58,247 nucleotides of DNA, taken from the IMG/VR virus record IMGVR_UViG_3300027977_000040, positions 1 to 58,247 of that record. One strand, written 5' to 3'. The DNA is from a virus. Position numbers and translations under genes: made by a program. Numbering within the stretch: the first letter of the stretch is position 1; each line of letters opens with the position of its first letter. Shown here in pieces: positions 42,634 to 53,048 of the stretch. The notes under the pieces are model-generated. The model made no database searches, had not been told where the DNA came from, and saw only the letters and a list, made by a program, of their open reading frames with translations.

Positions 42634-45600
42634 TGGCTAAATTTACTTGTCCCCCACAACCACCAACAGGTGAAGGTACTTTTTCTGACAATTTGGTAGG
42701 ATTCCAACTTGTTACTGGGGGTGGTTTAACTCAAGGTAATTTTAATTTCACAACTGCGGTTACTGAAAAAGTTAATCGTAATTTTAGTACTGGGGTATTC
42801 TCAAATCCAATGAGCTTGGACTCAATGGGAATTACCGATATTAATCAAGCCAAGGCAATTATTGAGAATAATTTTAAGATATATCCAAATTTTGATTTAT
42901 CTCAAGTAACAAACTTTGTTTTATATGGTTCAATGGTCAAAAGGATATCATCTGCCATCACAAAAATTATTAATTATTTCCCTGCGGCAATTGAATCAAC
43001 ATCAATTAGTATTGATTATACATCCGGTGTTACCGCAGAAAATATTGTTTATAACGTTGTAGCGAATGAAACCTCATTCCGATTGAATTTATCAAGAATT
43101 CGTAATCCTTTTGAAATTGATTATACGGTTAATTCAACTAGGAATTTGGAATTAAGAGAAATAAAAGTATCTCCATTGAGAGATATGACAACTCAGTATG
43201 TCAATTATTCACTGTATTATTTAGGTAATGGATATAATGTAACTAGAATAGTATCAACAAGCGGATTAACTAGTGGTTATTTAACAATATATGTAAGTGG
43301 AAATCCATTTTTAGGTCAAACAACAATATATAATGATATAGTTATACGACCAAATGACTTTGTTGTTGCAAAAGTCTTCAATGAAGATTTAGATGATGTT
43401 GAAAATTTCTTATTAAATAGGGATATAACACCATTATATACCTCAACATTCAAAGTACCAATTGAAGCTGAAGATGGAACAGTTTATATCCAAAATCGTC
43501 AAATAACTTTTCCGTTGTATGGTAGATGGAATATTGATATTTTAACATCTAATTTTGATAGATATTTAACTTCTTTAAATGAAATTGCGGTTTATTATGA
43601 TAATCAACAAACAAATTTAGTATCAAGGTTTTTAGCAACTGGAGCATTTACAGAATTTGACACTGATGATAGAAAAATTGAAAAAATATTACAAATTTTC
43701 GGTAGAAGTTTTGATGATGTTCAAAAATTCATTACATCTCTATCATTTGTAAATTCGGTTAATTATACAGTTAGAAATGATATTCCATCCCAGTTATTAA
43801 AAAATTTAGCACAAACATTAGGATGGAATACAAATATAACACCAATATCAAACGACAATTTTTTAACCTCAATATTCGGTGATACAAATACGGACACCTC
43901 AAATTTCAGTGGTGTAGCAATACGCTCAACTCCGGATGAATTAAATTATCAATACTTTAGGAATATAATATTAAATTCAGCCTATCTTTTTAAATCAAAA
44001 GGTACTAGAAAATCAATTGAAGGTTTATTAAGGTTAGTTGGAGCCCCTGAAGCATTGGTTGAGTTCAATGAATATATTTATTTAGCCGACCAAAGAATTA
44101 ATTTATCTGAATTTGACACTTATTGGGGTTTAATTTCTGGTGGGACATATATTCAAGAAACCCCAATATTAGAAGAAGGAAATATATTTTCAATTCAAGG
44201 TATTGAATACACGGGATTCACCTCAACAAATTCAATTACTAGTGTTAATTTAAATTTGGAGGATTATCCGATAGATTCTCAAGGTTACCCAAGGACACCT
44301 GAAGATACGGAGAGTTATTTCTTCCAAATTGGAGGAGGATGGTTTGAACAAACTCCACAACACAGAGGCCCAGAAGTTATTAATTTAACATTTAGTATAT
44401 TTACAGGTCAAAGTACAGTATTACAGACAAATCTACTACCACCATCATATGGTCAAATATATTTAAATAGATATAGGAGATTTCCATTTATGAATCTTGG
44501 TTTTAGATTAACTTCTCAAATTGATAATAATAAGAGTTGGTTTGATACCGAAACTGGATTACGGAGTAATTTAGATGGTAATTTAAATGCAAGGTATTTT
44601 GTTGATGATGAAAGATTGGTATTAAATGTTAAAAACGTTGATATCTTTATGAACCCAGCTCAAGGGTTATTATATGATGTATGGTCAATGTCAAGACAAG
44701 ACAATTACCCAATCCCAAATCAAGGTTTAAATTATATTCAACCAACAGCATGTGACCCAAACCCAATTAAATATTATCCTAATAAAGGTGGGGTGGATTG
44801 GACTATTATCAATCCCCAACCAAAGAGAAAAACATTCTTTGAATTTGCTCAAACATTTTGGCAAAATACAATCAATGTTAGAAATAGACAATTCTCATCA
44901 AATGGAAAAACTGGGGGGTATCCAACCTTGGATTCAATCTATTGGAGATATATCCAATCTGAGGAAATTGCCAATCTACCAAATAACAATTTCAAATATG
45001 AAAATATGATTGAATACGTTAATGGGATGGGTGATTATTGGATTAGATTGATTGAACAAATGGTTCCCGCAACAACAATTTGGAACACAGGAATTAGAAT
45101 GGAAAATTCAATATTCCATAGACAAAAATTTGTTTGGAGAAGACAAGAGGGTTGCGAAATTGTGCCTAATGATAAGGGTGGGGCTCAAGAATTCCCTCCA
45201 ATTAAAGATCCTAAAACAAGTCCATCAATATCAACACCACCTAGTGGTGTTGAAGTTCCATCAATTAAATTTAATGATGGTGGAAGTGTTAAAAATAATA
45301 ATGGCGGATTTAAAGGTGGAGTACCACTCAATAGACCATCAACACTTATTACAGATGTATTTCAGTATGATTGTAGTGCTGAATCTGTTGAGTGTCAAAT
45401 TTATTCTTGGCAGTCAAATCCTCAAATATTAACATTAACTGGAGTATTAGGAAGTATTTTGAATAATTATTTAAGTGTAAATGGATATGAACTAAACGAT
45501 TGTTTATTAAACACACTACAAAGTAATTGGTATATTGAACTAAAAGTAAGTGGTAACACCATTGTTCAGAATGAATTTTTCACCGGAAACACATATTCAA

Positions 45601-45803
45601 TAGCTCCATTTAATGCACCAACTGAAACACAATATTATAACGCATTGATTTCAGCTTTAAACTCTTTAAAATCCTTGGGATATGATTATTACTTAACTGA
45701 TAGTAATACGGTTGTTGTTTACAATCAAGTGTGTTCAACTGACGATAGTGGATTTACATTTAGTATAGATATTGGTATAAACTTTAAAATTTATTGTAAT
45801 TAA
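42633..45803 (+). CDS. Large tail / baseplate connector protein
   Basis: This 1056-aa protein may correspond functionally to large wedge proteins or P2 gpI-type connectors. Around residues 440-490, YFRNIILNSAYLFKSKGTRK, then SIEGLLRLVGAPEALVEFNE, forms a helical segment seen in baseplate-fibre connectors of large phages. Earlier, a helical bundle (DDRKIEKILQIFGRSFDDVQ) precedes LKNLAQTLGWN. The middle is beta-rich, and a segment near 760-830 (FFEFAQTFWQNTINVRNRQF, MVPATTIWNTGI) is conserved-looking. The C-terminal 150 residues contain cysteines and end in FKIYCN. It overlaps genes at both ends by TAATG. Confidence 0.65.
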   Translation: MAKFTCPPQPPTGEGTFSDNLVGFQLVTGGGLTQGNFNFTTAVTEKVNRNFSTGVFSNPMSLDSMGITDINQAKAIIENNFKIYPNFDLSQVTNFVLYGSMVKRISSAITKIINYFPAAIESTSISIDYTSGVTAENIVYNVVANETSFRLNLSRIRNPFEIDYTVNSTRNLELREIKVSPLRDMTTQYVNYSLYYLGNGYNVTRIVSTSGLTSGYLTIYVSGNPFLGQTTIYNDIVIRPNDFVVAKVFNEDLDDVENFLLNRDITPLYTSTFKVPIEAEDGTVYIQNRQITFPLYGRWNIDILTSNFDRYLTSLNEIAVYYDNQQTNLVSRFLATGAFTEFDTDDRKIEKILQIFGRSFDDVQKFITSLSFVNSVNYTVRNDIPSQLLKNLAQTLGWNTNITPISNDNFLTSIFGDTNTDTSNFSGVAIRSTPDELNYQYFRNIILNSAYLFKSKGTRKSIEGLLRLVGAPEALVEFNEYIYLADQRINLSEFDTYWGLISGGTYIQETPILEEGNIFSIQGIEYTGFTSTNSITSVNLNLEDYPIDSQGYPRTPEDTESYFFQIGGGWFEQTPQHRGPEVINLTFSIFTGQSTVLQTNLLPPSYGQIYLNRYRRFPFMNLGFRLTSQIDNNKSWFDTETGLRSNLDGNLNARYFVDDERLVLNVKNVDIFMNPAQGLLYDVWSMSRQDNYPIPNQGLNYIQPTACDPNPIKYYPNKGGVDWTIINPQPKRKTFFEFAQTFWQNTINVRNRQFSSNGKTGGYPTLDSIYWRYIQSEEIANLPNNNFKYENMIEYVNGMGDYWIRLIEQMVPATTIWNTGIRMENSIFHRQKFVWRRQEGCEIVPNDKGGAQEFPPIKDPKTSPSISTPPSGVEVPSIKFNDGGSVKNNNGGFKGGVPLNRPSTLITDVFQYDCSAESVECQIYSWQSNPQILTLTGVLGSILNNYLSVNGYELNDCLLNTLQSNWYIELKVSGNTIVQNEFFTGNTYSIAPFNAPTETQYYNALISALNSLKSLGYDYYLTDSNTVVVYNQVCSTDDSGFTFSIDIGINFKIYCN

Positions 45804-48800
45804 TGGCTTGTGATTTAGGAGTTGGAATTAATGGTATAACAGGGGATTGTTCAAATAGTAGTTTAGGTGCTTTTGATATTAGTATTGATGGGACAGCGCC
45901 AGATTACATAATCCAACGGATTAGCCCAACAACAGGAACAACTGTATTAGGTCTTGGTATTACCGGATATTCGCAAACCGGACTAACTGCTGGAACGTAT
46001 ACCTTTAATATTGTTGATAGCTGTTCTTCAGGGAATACGTATTTTTTGGTTAATATTAATATATCGTCAGGAACTTGTGTATCTATTGACTCCACAAATA
46101 CAACTTGTGGTTTTGACAATGGGTCTATAACCGCAACAACTAATAATTTATACAATAACTCAATATTTTATTTATATGAAGTTAATGATGGGATATCCCA
46201 AGTAATATCACTACCAGTTAATACTGCCGTTTTTAATACTTTGTCGGCAGGGACATATTATGTAATTGCTGATGATGGAGGAGGCTGTTCAGGTAAAAGT
46301 CAGAGTTGTATAATTAAAAGTTCAACAACATTAAATTTTGGATTGTATCAGGTTAATAATTCAGCTTGCGCTGTAAATTTAGGTTCATTGTATGTTACGG
46401 GACTAACAGGAACTCCACCATATACATATCTTTGGTCTAATGGACAAACAACACCATCTATTACCGGATTATCTGATGGGTCATACTCTGTTGTAGTTAC
46501 CGATAGCTTTGGATGTAGTACGTCTCAAGGAGCTATAATAGAATCAGTACCCATATTAACAAGTTTAATTTTAATTGATACTCAACCAACTTGTTTTTCA
46601 GCCACAGGTGAGGCGACTGTTTATATTTCAGGGGGAACTGCCCCATATCATATACAAGGTTCAAATGGTGAAATTGTGATAACATTCTCACCATCTTATA
46701 CATTCACCGGATTACCTGCGGGTTACTTCTCAACCACAGTCACAGATGCTGGATTATGTCAATCAACTGCGTACACGACATTATTAACCCCTAGTGCTAT
46801 ATCTGTTGTTACATTTGATGTTACAAACTCAAATTGCAATAATTTTGATGGTCAAATATCAATATCTATATTCGGTGGGACAGCACCATATACATATACT
46901 TTAACAGATTCTCTTAATAATTCACAAATTGGGATACAACCATTACAAAATGGTGGATTTATATTTACATCTTTAAGTTCTGACACTTATACCATAACAA
47001 TTACGGATTCATTAAACATATGTCCTTATTCAGGTACTGTGGTTATTAGTAATAATGTGTTATTTGATTTATCGGCAATAACATCTGGCGCTACTTGTAA
47101 TTTACCGAATGGAGAAGTTGTATTATCAATTACTAGTGGAGGAACTGGACCATATAGGTATGAAATTAATGGTTATGACATTTTTGGTCAAACAGGATTA
47201 ACTTATACATTCCAAAATTTATTACCAGGGAATTATACTGCAAAAGTTACGGATGTTAATTTATGTCAACAGATTTTACCAATAACAATACCAAATCTAA
47301 GTAATCTAAATTATGTTTTATCATCATTGAATCCTTTATTTTCAAATGATGGTGAAATCAGTATTTTCATTACAGATGGAACTCCACCATTTGCCGTTAA
47401 TTGGAGTCCAAATGTAAATGGACAAACAGGTCTAACGATTAATAATCTTTCAGCAGGGACTTATTCTGTTACAATTACGGATGCTTATGGATGTACATTG
47501 AGTAGAAGTATAACATTAATAGGTTATACGTTATTGCAATCAAATCAAACTTATACCATTTCACAAGGATTATTAACCAATCAGACACAAAATCTAAGAA
47601 AAGGTCCACAACAGATGTTAATAGAAGGATTTAAGGACTTGACATCTGGTGACACAAATTGTATTCTAAATTCAGCGGTATTTGAGGTTGAAGTGACATT
47701 ATCTGGTGTTACAACATCAAGTACAGGTCAAACCTTTTATACTGCAACAACATTAAACGATTTTCCTGCGGATAATTTATATTACGATACGGTTAAGATT
47801 TTGTTATTGAGTTATTCCGGAATAACATATGTAGATATTGAACCAATTGAAAATAAAATAACGATTGGAACAATAAGTAATCCACCACAAGAATATATTG
47901 ATTCTGAAGTAATTGTTGGGGTTAAAGTTTATTATGATATAAGTTGTGAAGTATGTGCTCTACCAGTTTTAGCTCCATTTATATTTACGGTAGATACAAC
48001 AAAAATTAGTTTAGGGTCAACAAATATTGATACGTTTAAGTTACCTTTAGTAAGTGGTGGTTCATATAGTTTTGATGTGGATTGGGGCGATGGTGTAGTT
48101 GAAACAATTAATACTTGGAATGATCCAAATGTTGAACATACATATACCGCAGTTGGTACATATGAGGTATCAATTAGTGGACAATTAAGTGGTTGGACAT
48201 TTAATAATAGTGGAGATAGAGGAAAATTAATGGAGATTAAACAATGGGGTATTTTAGAATTAGGTGATTCACCAGGTCATTTCTATGGTTGTGTTAATTT
48301 GGAATTGAGTGGGACTACAGATTTCATTGACTTATCAACAACATCAACATTAGTTCAAACATTTAGAAATTGTACTTCAATTACAACAATCAATAATGCT
48401 GAGTTTTGGGACGTTTCAACAATTACTGATATGACTGAAACATTTAGAAATGCGACATCATTTAATCACCCTATTGGTTCTTGGGACGTATCAAATGTTA
48501 CAACTACACTTAGAATGTTCCAAACCGCATTTGATTTTAATCAAGATATAAATAATTGGGATGTATCTAACTTAGTTAATTCAGCAAATATGTTTACTTC
48601 GGCAACATCATTTAATCAACCGTTGAATAATTGGAATGTATCCAATATAACAAATATGTCTGGAATGTTTTCAACTGCAATAGTATTTAACCAACCACTG
48701 AGTGGATGGAATGTGTCTAATGCAACTAACATGAGTAATATGTTCGCAAATGCGACATTATTTAATCAAGATATAAGTGGATGGGATGTATCTAATGTAA

Positions 48801-49090
48801 CAAATATGTTAAGTATGTTCGCAAATGCGACATTATTTAATCAAGATATAAGTGGATGGGATGTTTCAAATGTTACAAGTATGTCATTTATGTTAAACAC
48901 TTGTGGAATAAGTCAATCAAATTATGAATCACTTTTAGTTGGATGGAATTCCTTACCTTCATTACAAAATGGTGTGTTTTTGGGGGCTCTTGGGTTACAA
49001 TATCAAATAGGTAGTGCCGCTGACACCGCCAGATCTAATATCATAGGAACATATTCTTGGACAATATCGGGAGATATTGCTGTACCATAA
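45803..49090 (+). CDS. Adhesin-like tail fibre: SprB-type repeats, PKD and BspA/DUF285 repeats
   Basis: This 1095-aa protein is probably the host-recognition fibre or its tip. Residues about 90-575 hold about five to six SprB-type repeats of some 80 residues, each with a 'GGT-x-PY-x-Y' strand and a 'L-x-x-GxYxxxVTDxxxC' ending (GTPPYTYLWSNGQTTPSITG, GTYSVTITDAYGC). Residues about 750-800 read FDVDWGDGVVETI and HTYTAVGTYEVSISG, a PKD-like module. From about 830 to 1030, roughly 25-residue units with WDVSNVTNMxxMFxNATxFNQ are DUF285/BspA leucine-rich-type repeats. Such modules are typical of gliding-motility and surface proteins of Bacteroidota. Two units are almost identical at DNA level. The gene ends directly at a terminator. 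Confidence 0.82.
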   Translation: MACDLGVGINGITGDCSNSSLGAFDISIDGTAPDYIIQRISPTTGTTVLGLGITGYSQTGLTAGTYTFNIVDSCSSGNTYFLVNINISSGTCVSIDSTNTTCGFDNGSITATTNNLYNNSIFYLYEVNDGISQVISLPVNTAVFNTLSAGTYYVIADDGGGCSGKSQSCIIKSSTTLNFGLYQVNNSACAVNLGSLYVTGLTGTPPYTYLWSNGQTTPSITGLSDGSYSVVVTDSFGCSTSQGAIIESVPILTSLILIDTQPTCFSATGEATVYISGGTAPYHIQGSNGEIVITFSPSYTFTGLPAGYFSTTVTDAGLCQSTAYTTLLTPSAISVVTFDVTNSNCNNFDGQISISIFGGTAPYTYTLTDSLNNSQIGIQPLQNGGFIFTSLSSDTYTITITDSLNICPYSGTVVISNNVLFDLSAITSGATCNLPNGEVVLSITSGGTGPYRYEINGYDIFGQTGLTYTFQNLLPGNYTAKVTDVNLCQQILPITIPNLSNLNYVLSSLNPLFSNDGEISIFITDGTPPFAVNWSPNVNGQTGLTINNLSAGTYSVTITDAYGCTLSRSITLIGYTLLQSNQTYTISQGLLTNQTQNLRKGPQQMLIEGFKDLTSGDTNCILNSAVFEVEVTLSGVTTSSTGQTFYTATTLNDFPADNLYYDTVKILLLSYSGITYVDIEPIENKITIGTISNPPQEYIDSEVIVGVKVYYDISCEVCALPVLAPFIFTVDTTKISLGSTNIDTFKLPLVSGGSYSFDVDWGDGVVETINTWNDPNVEHTYTAVGTYEVSISGQLSGWTFNNSGDRGKLMEIKQWGILELGDSPGHFYGCVNLELSGTTDFIDLSTTSTLVQTFRNCTSITTINNAEFWDVSTITDMTETFRNATSFNHPIGSWDVSNVTTTLRMFQTAFDFNQDINNWDVSNLVNSANMFTSATSFNQPLNNWNVSNITNMSGMFSTAIVFNQPLSGWNVSNATNMSNMFANATLFNQDISGWDVSNVTNMLSMFANATLFNQDISGWDVSNVTSMSFMLNTCGISQSNYESLLVGWNSLPSLQNGVFLGALGLQYQIGSAADTARSNIIGTYSWTISGDIAVP
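48740..48864 (+). repeat. 75-bp tandem repeat in DUF285 region
   Basis: A 50-base stretch (48740-48789) is repeated exactly at 48815-48864, a period of 75 bases or 25 codons. It encodes MFANATLFNQDISGWDV twice. Neighbouring units have diverged at DNA level, so this is a recent duplication or conversion. Confidence 0.92.
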
Positions 49091-49125
49091 AATAAAACCC
49101 CACCTAAAAAGTGGGGTTTTATTTT
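49089..49125. terminator. Bidirectional terminator between convergent gene blocks
   Basis: A 15-bp perfect stem (49089-49103 with 49111-49125, core ACCCCAC/GTGGGGT) has A runs on one arm and T runs on the other. It can terminate the plus-strand fibre gene and the minus-strand resolvase gene alike. It overlaps both stop codons. Confidence 0.92.
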
Positions 49126-49723
49126 ACCATATATTTTCTTGTTTCATATAACCTAGAACACAACAATAAGCGTCACTCATATCGAAATTCTCTTTTTTGA
49201 GTGTATTGTTTTTGGTATAGACCCAATTAATTTGGGGTTCTTTCTTTGCAACTTGTTCCCAAATGATTTGTTTCTTATCACAATCTTTTGGGAAACCACC
49301 AAATAAAACAAGTTTCTTTTTATCATTTTCTTTAACCAACCAAGGAAAAGCATTCTTCCTTGAATTATAGGTTGAGATATATTCTGGTACTAAACCTAGG
49401 GCATCATAAATTTCCTTTGAAATAATGGTGTTAAAACGTAACAGAGTTTGTATCGTATAAACATTATTACTATTAAGTAGAGGTTCTTCAATTACTACCT
49501 TTGTAATACCAAGTCCTTTATATTGTTCCAATTTTGTTTTAAAGATTTCAGTTTTAAGAAATAATTCCTTAATTTTGTTATCTTCCTTTGGTTTGACAAC
49601 AGGAGAAATATGAGTTAATTCCAAAAGTTCTTTTGATGCGATATCAAAAAGTGCCCAACCAATAGTCTTGGTGGACACATCTAAACCTAGTATTTTGGGG
49701 GTTGTTTCAATTGTTTTAGACAT
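49124..49723 (-). CDS. RuvC-like Holliday junction resolvase
   Basis: This RNase H-fold endonuclease probably resolves branched DNA before packaging. The 199-aa protein has the RuvC acidic residues: Asp15 in ILGLDVSTKTIGWAL, Glu79/Glu80 in VVIEEP, and Asp181/Asp184 in NFDMSDAYCCVLGY. The spacing matches RuvC-type resolvases of phages and poxviruses. T4 uses the unrelated endonuclease VII for this step. It lies two bases downstream of the poly-Thr fibre gene on the minus strand and has no promoter octamer of its own, so it is expressed late by read-through. It ends on the shared bidirectional terminator. Confidence 0.85.
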   Translation of the reverse strand: MSKTIETTPKILGLDVSTKTIGWALFDIASKELLELTHISPVVKPKEDNKIKELFLKTEIFKTKLEQYKGLGITKVVIEEPLLNSNNVYTIQTLLRFNTIISKEIYDALGLVPEYISTYNSRKNAFPWLVKENDKKKLVLFGGFPKDCDKKQIIWEQVAKKEPQINWVYTKNNTLKKENFDMSDAYCCVLGYMKQENIW

Positions 49724-49725
49724 AA

Positions 49726-52700
49726 TTAAAAATCAAATTTAACTACAAATTGTTGAATACCATTCCTTGGGTATGGTGATTGTAGTTTCGATACAATCAT
49801 AAGAGTTTTGTCAGAATCGTAAAGACCAATTTCAGACAGATGAACTTTTTTGGTGTTTTCCCAAGTTGGATTTGATGATACCAAAAACTCTGATTGACCC
49901 AAGTTTATTTTATATCTCATTTCATAAATTGTGGCTTGAATGTCTGTATCTAAATTTCCATAGAAATAGTATTCATCACCAAAATTAAGATTTGTTGTTG
50001 TTCCTGATGGTAAATCAATATAGTCGGTTAATACATATGTATCCGCTTCATCATATAAGTCTTGTGTAATAACAAATGTATTTCCCGTTAGACCTTCTTC
50101 GGTTAAGTAACCATTAATTGTTGAACCACTTAATTGGTCGGTATAATCAATTATTTTCCACTCACTAGGTTCAGGTCTTCCATTACCATCAACTTTCTGA
50201 CAAATGATTTGGAATGTATCGGCATAAAATCCAAGAGGCATTGAACAATAAGATGGACATATTGTTGTGGTTGTAGATATTACTGGGAATGTTGTTGTGG
50301 TTGTAACTATAAATTGGGAACAATTAACAGTTGTTGTGGTTGTAGTACAAGCACTAACACATTCGGTCTGTTCTAGTGTATCGCCAGATACATAAAACCA
50401 AGAAACTTCACTTGTTTCACCATTTATATTATAAACACATAAATCAATACCAAACCCAAAATCAGCATCTAATGTATTTAAAACACCATAACAATCGGTA
50501 TAAATAATCATAGAACTCCCAGCTGTTACAAGATTAGTTGTCAATGTAATACATTCGCAACCAAATGTAAAAAAGTCATCATAATTTGTTGTTGTGAAAC
50601 CAGTTAACGATGGAGTAGTTGTTGTCCAAGTACCATATGGTGTATCACCACTAGTTAATCCAGTTAATGTGGCTTCAACAATGTTATTTTCAATTAAAAC
50701 CCAAGTATTACCACTAAATGTGATGTACTTACCTAAGTCTTGATCGGTATATATTCCAGTACCCCCTGATAATGCAAAATCATAGAAAATGTTATCGCAA
50801 ATTGATCCACCAGAAATACATTGAGTGGTAACTATTCTATTGTATAATCCACATTGAGAAACCCCTGAAATTCCAGCCCCTATAATTTCATAATTACCAA
50901 TTGGTTCATTAGTGTCAAATAATATATTATAAGACTCATTTGCTGCCGTGTCAAAAACCCAATTAGTTGAATCCCAACTAATGTTAGCGTAAAATTCATT
51001 ACCAAAAACATTAAATATTGGATAATTATTTAATGTTTTTGGTGTTGGTATAACGACAAGAGTTAAAAATACATTATTAATCTGATAAAACATAGTAAAT
51101 CCACTAAACCAACAAGGGCAAGGGTTAAACGTAGTTGTTGTGGTTGTGATTGGATTAAATTGAGTTGAAAGACAACCAAACTCACCACCAAACCTTACAC
51201 TTACATTTTGTGATGGAAGTGGATTGCAACTCACATTAGGTCCTTGAATTGCTTGATAATAATTACAATGTAATGAATTCGTAAAACCATATGAATTAGA
51301 TAATCTATATGTCACATAAAGATATTCAGTATTACCTGTCAAAATACCCTCAACCGAATTATTATCCAAACCACAAATATTTGGTGTAATTAAGGCAACT
51401 TTTGGGGCTGGTAATGTCCAATTTCTATTTGACTTATATGACATCGCGGCAATCAATTCTTCATCATCAATAACAATAATTTTTAAGTCAGGAAATACCT
51501 TACCAACACGATTTGGAATGTTTGGAGTTAGAGCATTAACATTAGGATTATTATCCCACAAATGGAAATATCTAATACCTGGGTCATTCATCTCAAGATT
51601 CTTGGTTGACTTAATATAATTAACTTGGAATAAATCCAAATCTTCAAAACCTGGAGGGTCAATCCAAAATGTCTGACCTAAACAACAATTTGGATTTTTA
51701 TGCCACATCAACCAAGGAAGATGTAATTTAAAGTTTCTACCTTGACCAGTTGTGTCTTCCACACTATCATCAAATGGCTGTGTAGCAAACTTCTCACCAT
51801 AGAATAAATCAATGGTTTGATTTGTATAATGAATGATGGCAATTGCTTTTTGGTCTTGTGGTAAAACTTGAACAATTTCATCAAAAGAATTTATATAGAA
51901 TGTAAAACTTGTATCTGTTTGACCACTACTATTGGCGTACCCCAAATATTCTTTTGAACCCAAATAATTAACTGAACCAAACTTGGTATAGTCATTGGAT
52001 GTTGATGAGTCAAGACCTGCTGGACTTTCAGACCAAGGAATGTTCATATTCCAAACCTTCACATTAAATTGGTCATTATAACAAACGGATTCAAAATTAA
52101 TAACATCATTATTCCAATGAAGCGAGGGTGTTACACTATCATATATTTCCGTCATTCCTGATGGATAAATAATAGTTCTACCATAACATTGGTTAGATAA
52201 ATAAGAATAATCCGGGGTTGTTCTATCTAATGTTAAAGTATTTAAACAAACCCCAACAATTTTATAAGTAAGAATTGGATAACAACTCTGAAATCCCACA
52301 ACACAAGTTTCTCCTTCAATTGGTTCACAAGGTCCACATACTATTGGAGCACAAGTTGTTGTTGTGGTTGTAGCTGGAGGTACTGGAGGACTACAAGGGT
52401 CAGTTGTTGTGGTAGTTGTAGTTGGGGCTATTGTTGTTGTGGTGGTAGTTGCGGTATAACAAGATGAATTACTTTTACCATAACCATCATAAATTATAGT
52501 GATGATATCACCAACTTTATAATTTCTAATAACATTTGAATTATTTCCACTATAAATAACATCAATAGTATTTGTACCATTTAGGGTATTCATTTGAACG
52601 ATATAATTAGCACTAATAGCATAACAATTCATTGTTAAAGCACTCCAATTATATTCTTCTGTATTTGGAATTGATGTCCCCAAGAAAAACCCTCTAGGTT

Positions 52701-53022
52701 GAGCTGTATTATACACAGATTCAACAATGGAATCCATAAAAGGAATTCCATAAGTATTTCCCCCAATTTCATCAACGAATATTGGGTATTTTATATTTTC
52801 TTTATTTGACTGAGGAGCACCAGCTGTATTCTGAGCATTAAAACTAGGTTCAAAGACATTATATTTGGTATAATTGAAATTAGGTATAACACTATAACTA
52901 ACCTCACTATCTCCAATTTGAAAATATGATATATTGAATCTACCTTGTGACAATTTTTGCCTACCAGCGTCAGTTAGCCTGGTGTTAATTAAACCTGATG
53001 TATTTTTTAAAATGTATCCCAT
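49726..53022 (-). CDS. Large tail fibre protein with poly-threonine linkers
   Basis: This 1098-aa protein is likely a tail-fibre shaft. The N-terminus, MGYILKNTSGLINTRLTDAG, then RQKLSQGRFNISYFQIGDSE, resembles the attachment region of phage fibres. Three Thr-rich linkers (residues about 187-225, 622-630 and 889-922) contain runs of five to seven Thr with flanking Cys and Pro, for example CSPPVPPATTTTTTCAPIVC. They separate beta-rich modules. The C-terminus is a globular beta domain ending in QQFVVKFDF. ATG 53022 was chosen because an upstream frame (to 53079) would run through the promoter octamer at 53027-53034. The linkers are plausible O-glycosylation sites, and a glycosyltransferase is encoded nearby. 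Confidence 0.75.
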   Translation of the reverse strand: MGYILKNTSGLINTRLTDAGRQKLSQGRFNISYFQIGDSEVSYSVIPNFNYTKYNVFEPSFNAQNTAGAPQSNKENIKYPIFVDEIGGNTYGIPFMDSIVESVYNTAQPRGFFLGTSIPNTEEYNWSALTMNCYAISANYIVQMNTLNGTNTIDVIYSGNNSNVIRNYKVGDIITIIYDGYGKSNSSCYTATTTTTTIAPTTTTTTTDPCSPPVPPATTTTTTCAPIVCGPCEPIEGETCVVGFQSCYPILTYKIVGVCLNTLTLDRTTPDYSYLSNQCYGRTIIYPSGMTEIYDSVTPSLHWNNDVINFESVCYNDQFNVKVWNMNIPWSESPAGLDSSTSNDYTKFGSVNYLGSKEYLGYANSSGQTDTSFTFYINSFDEIVQVLPQDQKAIAIIHYTNQTIDLFYGEKFATQPFDDSVEDTTGQGRNFKLHLPWLMWHKNPNCCLGQTFWIDPPGFEDLDLFQVNYIKSTKNLEMNDPGIRYFHLWDNNPNVNALTPNIPNRVGKVFPDLKIIVIDDEELIAAMSYKSNRNWTLPAPKVALITPNICGLDNNSVEGILTGNTEYLYVTYRLSNSYGFTNSLHCNYYQAIQGPNVSCNPLPSQNVSVRFGGEFGCLSTQFNPITTTTTTFNPCPCWFSGFTMFYQINNVFLTLVVIPTPKTLNNYPIFNVFGNEFYANISWDSTNWVFDTAANESYNILFDTNEPIGNYEIIGAGISGVSQCGLYNRIVTTQCISGGSICDNIFYDFALSGGTGIYTDQDLGKYITFSGNTWVLIENNIVEATLTGLTSGDTPYGTWTTTTPSLTGFTTTNYDDFFTFGCECITLTTNLVTAGSSMIIYTDCYGVLNTLDADFGFGIDLCVYNINGETSEVSWFYVSGDTLEQTECVSACTTTTTTVNCSQFIVTTTTTFPVISTTTTICPSYCSMPLGFYADTFQIICQKVDGNGRPEPSEWKIIDYTDQLSGSTINGYLTEEGLTGNTFVITQDLYDEADTYVLTDYIDLPSGTTTNLNFGDEYYFYGNLDTDIQATIYEMRYKINLGQSEFLVSSNPTWENTKKVHLSEIGLYDSDKTLMIVSKLQSPYPRNGIQQFVVKFDF

Positions 53023-53026
53023 ACCT

Positions 53027-53034
53027 AATAAATA
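53027..53034 (-). promoter_or_regulatory. Putative late promoter octamer (TATTTATT)
   Basis: Sense-strand TATTTATT lies four bases before the ATG at 53022. The spacing is short, as at 28523 and 30211. Confidence 0.4.
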
Positions 53035-53048
53035 TATTAATTCATCTT

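Noticed and set aside
48400-48900. CRISPR-like direct repeats
   Set aside because: The period is 75 bases, in frame, and encodes DUF285 units; there are no spacers.
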